64,000 nt of DNA, from assembly GCA_964017185.1 (NCBI GenBank), contig OZ024884.1, positions 17,382,548 through 17,446,547 on the forward strand, in the 5' to 3' direction. Positions 60,003 through 64,000 of this stretch are shown here, piece after piece (the stretch's first letter is position 1; every line of letters starts with the position of its first letter). A program made the translations under genes and the position numbers. The notes under the pieces are model-generated. The model was not told where the DNA came from. It ran no database searches and was given only the letters and a program-made list of their open reading frames with translations. This DNA comes from Rugalucina vietnamica. Lineage: Eukaryota; Mollusca; Bivalvia; Lucinida; Lucinidae.

Positions 60003-60078
60003 AGTCTCTATGGCCGTGATAGTTAGGCTCCTGCCAAGAAATCCGAATGTTGCAGGTTCGAATCCAAGCGTTGTCATT
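60003..60078 (+). repeat. tRNA-derived SINE head
   Basis: GGCCGTGATAGTTAGGCTCC resembles an A box, and GGTTCGAATCC is a perfect B box about 40 bases later, in a 75-base tRNA-like unit. The acceptor stem does not pair and the element abuts a T run, so it is a SINE head or tRNA pseudogene, not a working tRNA. Confidence 0.6.
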
Positions 60079-60683
60079 TTTTATAGCTCACCTGAGCCGA
60101 AGGCTCACAGGTGAGCTTATGGTATAACCATGCTCCGGCGTCCGGCGTCCGGCGTCCGTCCGTCGTCCGTCCGTCAACAATTTCAAAGATCTTCTCCTCT
60201 TAATCCTCTTGGCCAATCAAAGCCAAATTTCATAAGCATCCAAAGGAAGGGGGAACGAAAGTTTGTATAAATGGCCCAGGTCACATAACCAAGATGGCCG
60301 CCATGGCTATAAATACCAAAAACCTTTAAAAATATTTTACTCCAGAACCAGAAGGCCTTTGACTTTGAAACTTGGCATGAAGCATCAAGCAATGGAGCTT
60401 TACAAAGTTTATATAATTCATGACCCTGGAATGACCTTTACCTTATTTTACAGCAAGGTCAGCTTAGGCCGCCCATGCATTGAAATTTGAAAAAAAGGAA
60501 AATGTCATTTATTGGCACAAAAATTGCTAGGAATGAGCAAATGGACAGAAGATTTATGTTCATGAAAATGTTTTGGACCCAGAGGGTTGTCTGCTCCTGC
60601 CGTGGGGCTATATACATGTGTATGACCATACTATTCAAACATCTTCTTCTCTGTAACCCCTTGGCCGATCAAAGCCAAACTTT

Positions 60684-60853
60684 AGTTAAGTTAAGGTAAC
60701 TGAGTGGCCACCTATTGGGAAAATAGTTGCTCATTCGGCTATATGTTTCATGGTATAAGTACCTGATTGTTGGTTTGGTTTTTTCCCACCTCGGTTTTTG
60801 GAGTGGGAATCTTTTTCTGATTGCGCCTTTTCCTGATCTTTGCCTACTTGTAC
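60684..60853 (+). repeat. Dispersed ~180-bp repeat, copy 5 (nested)
   Basis: It splits the phrase CAAACTTTATGTGGAGC of the host repeat, showing it inserted after that element. It is nearly identical to the copy at 40696, apart from a short deletion around GGCTTACGAT. Confidence 0.85.
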
Positions 60854-61076
60854 CTTTTTATGTGGAGCATTCTTAGGAAGAGTGGAGCATTCTTAGGAAG
60901 AGTGAATGAAAATTTATATAAATGGTCAAGGTCACATGACCAAGATGGCCGCCAACACTATAAATAGCAAAAACATTTAAAAAATCTTCTTCTCCAGAAC
61001 CAGAAGGCCTATGATTTTGAAACTTGGCATGAAGCATCAGACAATAGAGCTCTACACAGTTTGTATAAATCATGAC

Positions 61077-61320
61077 ATGACATTTCAGATACCTTCAGCA
61101 AGTACAAATGCCTATTTACACAGTTTCTTCCCCCAGACCATTAGAGATTGGAATGAACTTCCTGATTCTCTGATCTCCTCTGCTGAACTGTCAGATGGTT
61201 GTGTGTCTAAATTTACTTCTCTTGTGAGAGCTTGGGACTAATCCCCTCCGGTCAAGCCCCATCCCCCTGGTGTGGTATTGTCAGTTTGACGTTTCACCAG
61301 TAAACTATTCTGATTCTGAT
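61077..61320 (+). mobile_element. 5'-truncated non-LTR retrotransposon tail
   Basis: A frame ending at 61241 reads YLHSFFPQTIRDWNELPD, the common C-terminus of non-LTR reverse transcriptase ORFs. A short UTR ending in (TTCTGA)n follows. TCATGAC flanks it at 61070-61076 and 61321-61327 as a 7-bp target duplication, and joining the flanks restores the host repeat phrase AAATCATGACCCTTGGATGA. It differs from the element at 48140. Confidence 0.88.
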
Positions 61321-61641
61321 TCATGACCCTTGGATGACCCTGACCTATATACGGCAAGGTCAACTAGGGTTACCCATGCATTTGAATCGGGGGAAATTGT
61401 AAAATGTCATTTAAAGGGCAAAACTTGTAGTAAATGGCAAATGGACTGAATTTTTATGATTTGAAAACGAAATTGACTCCAGGGTTTGCCCTGTCCTGGG
61501 GTTATATACATGTTTATTACCATTCTAGTCAAACAAGTTTATTTGTTTATGTCTCAGGTCTCAGGTGAGCGTTTACAGGACCATTGTTCTCTGGTTAATT
61601 ATTTCTATTAATGCAAATTATATTTATATTTCATAAATTAT

Positions 61642-61909
61642 AGAACTCATAACAAGGCCCGATAATTTCATTGTCAGGCGAAACCTTCACTTTACAATTG
61701 GAAACATCTGAAACCTGACCAACGAAGACATACAGTCTATAACAGCAGCCGAGAGAGAAAACTGCGAGCGTCTTGTCCTTAGAATTGAACGGCAATACTG
61801 GCAAATCGACATTGCTGTCGACGAAGTACAGGAGCCACTTGTCCTTTGCCTAGGAAAGACCGGCTCCGTGGCCGAATTCAGCGATCCAGACACTGCAAAT
61901 GGCGACTAA
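61642..61909 (+). pseudogene. Coding fragment with one in-frame stop, unknown protein
   Basis: After the acceptor-like TTTCATAAATTATAG, a frame reads RPDNFIVRRNLHFTIGNI, then TGA at 61709-61711, then NLTNEDIQSITAAERENC and onward to VAEFSDPDTANGD and TAA at 61907. Codon use and the acidic, charged composition look protein-coding, unlike the surrounding repeats. The TGA could be a decayed CGA. It lies in a 427-bp spacer between two head-to-head GCTCACC-ended elements. I do not recognise the protein. Confidence 0.45.
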
Positions 61910-62025
61910 GTTTCGCTGATTTGTATCTGCCGAAATGAAATGAATAAGATGTTGTAAAATCAATAAATTATGAAAAGTAAAACAATAATTATATAATCCA
62001 AAATAAAATAATACTGTAGAACCAG

Positions 62026-64000
62026 AGGACCAATGGTCCTGTAAACGCTCACCTGAAACCTGAGATATATACCACTAAACTTGTTTGACAAGAATGGTAA
62101 TATACATGTATATAACCCCAGGGCCATGTCAGAGCAACCCCTGGAGTCATTATTTCTTTTTGAAAACATAAAACTTCAGTCCATTTGCCAATTTACTGCA
62201 AGTTTTGCCCTTCAAATGACATTTAAACAATTTTCTCCATTCAAATGCATGGGCGACCTAAGTTGATCTTGTCGTAAAATAGGTCAAGGTCATCCAAGGG
62301 TCACGATTTATATAAACTTTGTAGAGCTCCATTGCCTGATGCTTCATGCCAAGTTTCAAAATCATAGGCCTTCTGGTTCTGGAGAAAAAGATTTTAAAAG
62401 GTTTTTGCTATTTAAAGCCATGGCAGCCATCTTGGCAGGTACTTCATACTCCCGGTCCCGAAATGTATCCAGGCATGTGCACATACTGTTTTACTCTAAA
62501 GAAAGCACATCTGATTATTTGTCCTGTGTTTATAAGAGCGTCTAATTTCGGGACACGGAGTATGAAGTACGAAGCCAAATAGCAAACATGTATTTTGTAT
62601 GGGCCAAAAATTTCGGGACAATCATAGCTTTATAGGGCAGGTATTTAGGGATTGTGTCACACATTTGTACATTTGATGCTGGTGTCTACGTAGCTATCTG
62701 GCAGTTAAGTTGCGTGAGTTGTGTAAGTTGTAATAGTTACCTTTGTTAGGACGACATAAACGAAATGTAGATGGAAAAAGCTATAAATAACAGAAATTTT
62801 TGCGTATTGTCATCATGTTTTAAGGCCTTACGATAGTCCTGAAGCTCTAACTATTCCTTTCCAAGGAAACGGCCGCCAAACATACGTATGATAGACCACT
62901 ATTGTAAGTTAAGCTCTGTAAGTTGTCATAGCTGACAGTGATAAAAGATAAGTTCATTAAGTTGGTCAAATGCATGGGCGACCTAAGTTGATCTTGTCGT
63001 AAAATAGGTCAAGGTCATCCCAGGGTCATGATTTATACAAACTTTGTAGAGCTCCAGTCACTGATGCTTCACACCAAGTTTCAAAATCATTGGCCTTCTG
63101 GTTCTCGAGAAGAAGATTTTTAAAGGTTTTTTTTTTCTATTGATAGCCATGGCGGCCTCTTGGTCATGTGACCTTGACCATTTATATAAAATTTCTTTCC
63201 CCCTTCCCAAGGATGCTCCATATGAAGTTTGGCTTCGATTGGCCAAGCGGTTTCAGGGCCCTGGAGAAAAGATGTTTCATTATTATGGAAATATACATGT
63301 ATCTAGCCCCAGTGCAGGGGCAGACAACCCCCAAGGGGCTAAAATTTTCCATTAACATTAAACTTCTGTCCATTTGCCTATTCCCAAAAAGTTTTACCCA
63401 TTAAATAGCATTTTACCATTTTTTCCCATTCAAATGCATTGACAACCTTAGTTGACCTTGCCGTAAAATAGGTCAAGGTCATCCCAGGGTCATGATTTAC
63501 ATGTATATAAACTATGTAGAGCTCTAGTCACTGATGCTTCACATCAAGTTTCAAAATCATTGGCCTTCTGGTTCTTGAGAAGAAGATTTTTAAATGTTTT
63601 TTTTTTCTATTTATAGCAATGGCGGCCATCTTGGTCATGTGACCTTGACCATTTATATAAACTTTCTTTCCCCCTTCCCAAGGATGCTCCATATGAAGTT
63701 TGGCTTTGATTGGCCAAGCAGTTTCAGGGGAGAAGATGTTTCATTATTATGGAAATATACATGTATATAACCCCAGGGCAGGGGCAGACAACCCCAAGGG
63801 ACTAAAATTTTCCATTAACATTAATCTTCTGTCCATTTGCCTATTCCCAGTAAGTTTTACCTATTAAATAGCATTTTACCATTTTTTCCCATTCAAATGC
63901 ATTGGCGAACTTAGTTGACCTTGTCGTAAAATAGGTCAAGGTCATCCCAGGGTCATGATTTATATATACTTTGTAGAGCTCCAGTCACTGATGCTTCACA
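62026..64000 (+). mobile_element. GCTCACC-ended repeat element, runs off the window
   Basis: It starts GGACCAATGGTCCTGTAAAC as in the copy at 34447 and carries at least four internal units, marked by GGTCAAGGTCATC at 62282, 63006, 63472 and 63938. The first two units are spaced about 724 bp because of an insertion at 62438-62960; the others are spaced about 466 bp. The end lies beyond 64000. Confidence 0.75.
62438..62569. mobile_element. ~130-bp MITE nested in the GCTCACC-ended element
   Basis: GTACTTCATACTCCCGGTCC and onward to CGAAAT at the left faces its reverse complement ending GGAGTATGAAGTAC at the right. A further unmatched 390 bp follows before the host repeat resumes at about 62966, so a larger insertion may be involved; ATTTCGGGACA recurs at 62610. 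Confidence 0.65.

Larger units (their letters stand above)
60086..61598 (-). mobile_element. GCTCACC-ended repeat element, reverse copy with nested insertions
   Basis: Read in reverse it has the same start (GGTCCTGTAAACGCTCACC), internal GGTCAAGGTCAT units and terminal hairpin as the copy at 34447-35968. Two later insertions interrupt it: the 180-bp repeat at 60684 and a retrotransposon tail at 61077. A 21-base tandem duplication (GGAGCATTCTTAGGAAGAGT) follows the first insertion at about 60865-60905. Confidence 0.75.

Noticed and set aside
60003-60078. Functional tRNA gene
   Set aside because: The B box is good, but the acceptor stem does not pair and the A box is imperfect, so a SINE head is more likely.

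Overview
The window reads as nuclear DNA of an animal, most likely a bivalve mollusc. It is AT-rich and intron-containing, and it is crowded with degenerate DNA transposons, SINE-like repeats, microsatellites and the palindromic word TACATGTA. The only host genes I can recognise encode Golgi enzymes that decorate outer glycan chains. The species assignment is inference from sequence style and gene families; no species-diagnostic gene is present.

Layout. 1-4.1 kb: gene-free, with a TTAA-flanked inverted-repeat element carrying a nested mariner-like element. 4.1-9.75 kb (minus): an alpha-1,3-fucosyltransferase (GT10) catalytic exon, plus a candidate membrane-anchor exon 4.4 kb upstream with matching intron phase; the intron holds a GCGTGA-rich transposon and a 373-bp tandem repeat. 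13.6-17.4 kb (minus): a carbohydrate sulfotransferase exon cut in two by a 3.1-kb element made almost wholly of ATGGCCATTAA-like words. 18.4-24 kb: repeats, an AACGTTT-rich element and a broken THAP domain. 24.8-33.6 kb (plus): a beta-1,3-galactosyltransferase-like (GT31) gene with a broken first exon and a second exon split by a 1.2-kb element with ~290-bp inverted arms. 34.4-38.0 kb: a GCTCACC-ended repeat element, a second mariner-like element and a broken Harbinger-type transposase. 39-40 kb: a 37-bp minisatellite. 43.0-43.7 kb (minus): a second sulfotransferase exon, intact and paralogous to the first. 48.1-52.3 kb: a non-LTR retrotransposon with a 1066-residue endonuclease/reverse-transcriptase ORF whose catalytic YADD box reads YAYD. 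53.8-56 kb: a TCGGCAC-rich element and an old ~180-bp tandem array. 60-64 kb: two GCTCACC-ended elements facing each other across a decayed coding fragment.

Together, four glycan-modifying gene copies (fucose, sulfate twice, galactose) lie within 40 kb. Two are split inside coding sequence by transposons; a third carries one in its intron about 130 bp from the splice acceptor, and the fourth has one 37 bp past its stop codon. The most unusual signal is a set of inverted-repeat elements whose interiors are saturated in both orientations by one short, element-specific word that in most cases contains CpG. Comparing the two sulfotransferase exons gives the exact pre-insertion sequence and shows the 3.1-kb element made a 3-bp target duplication.
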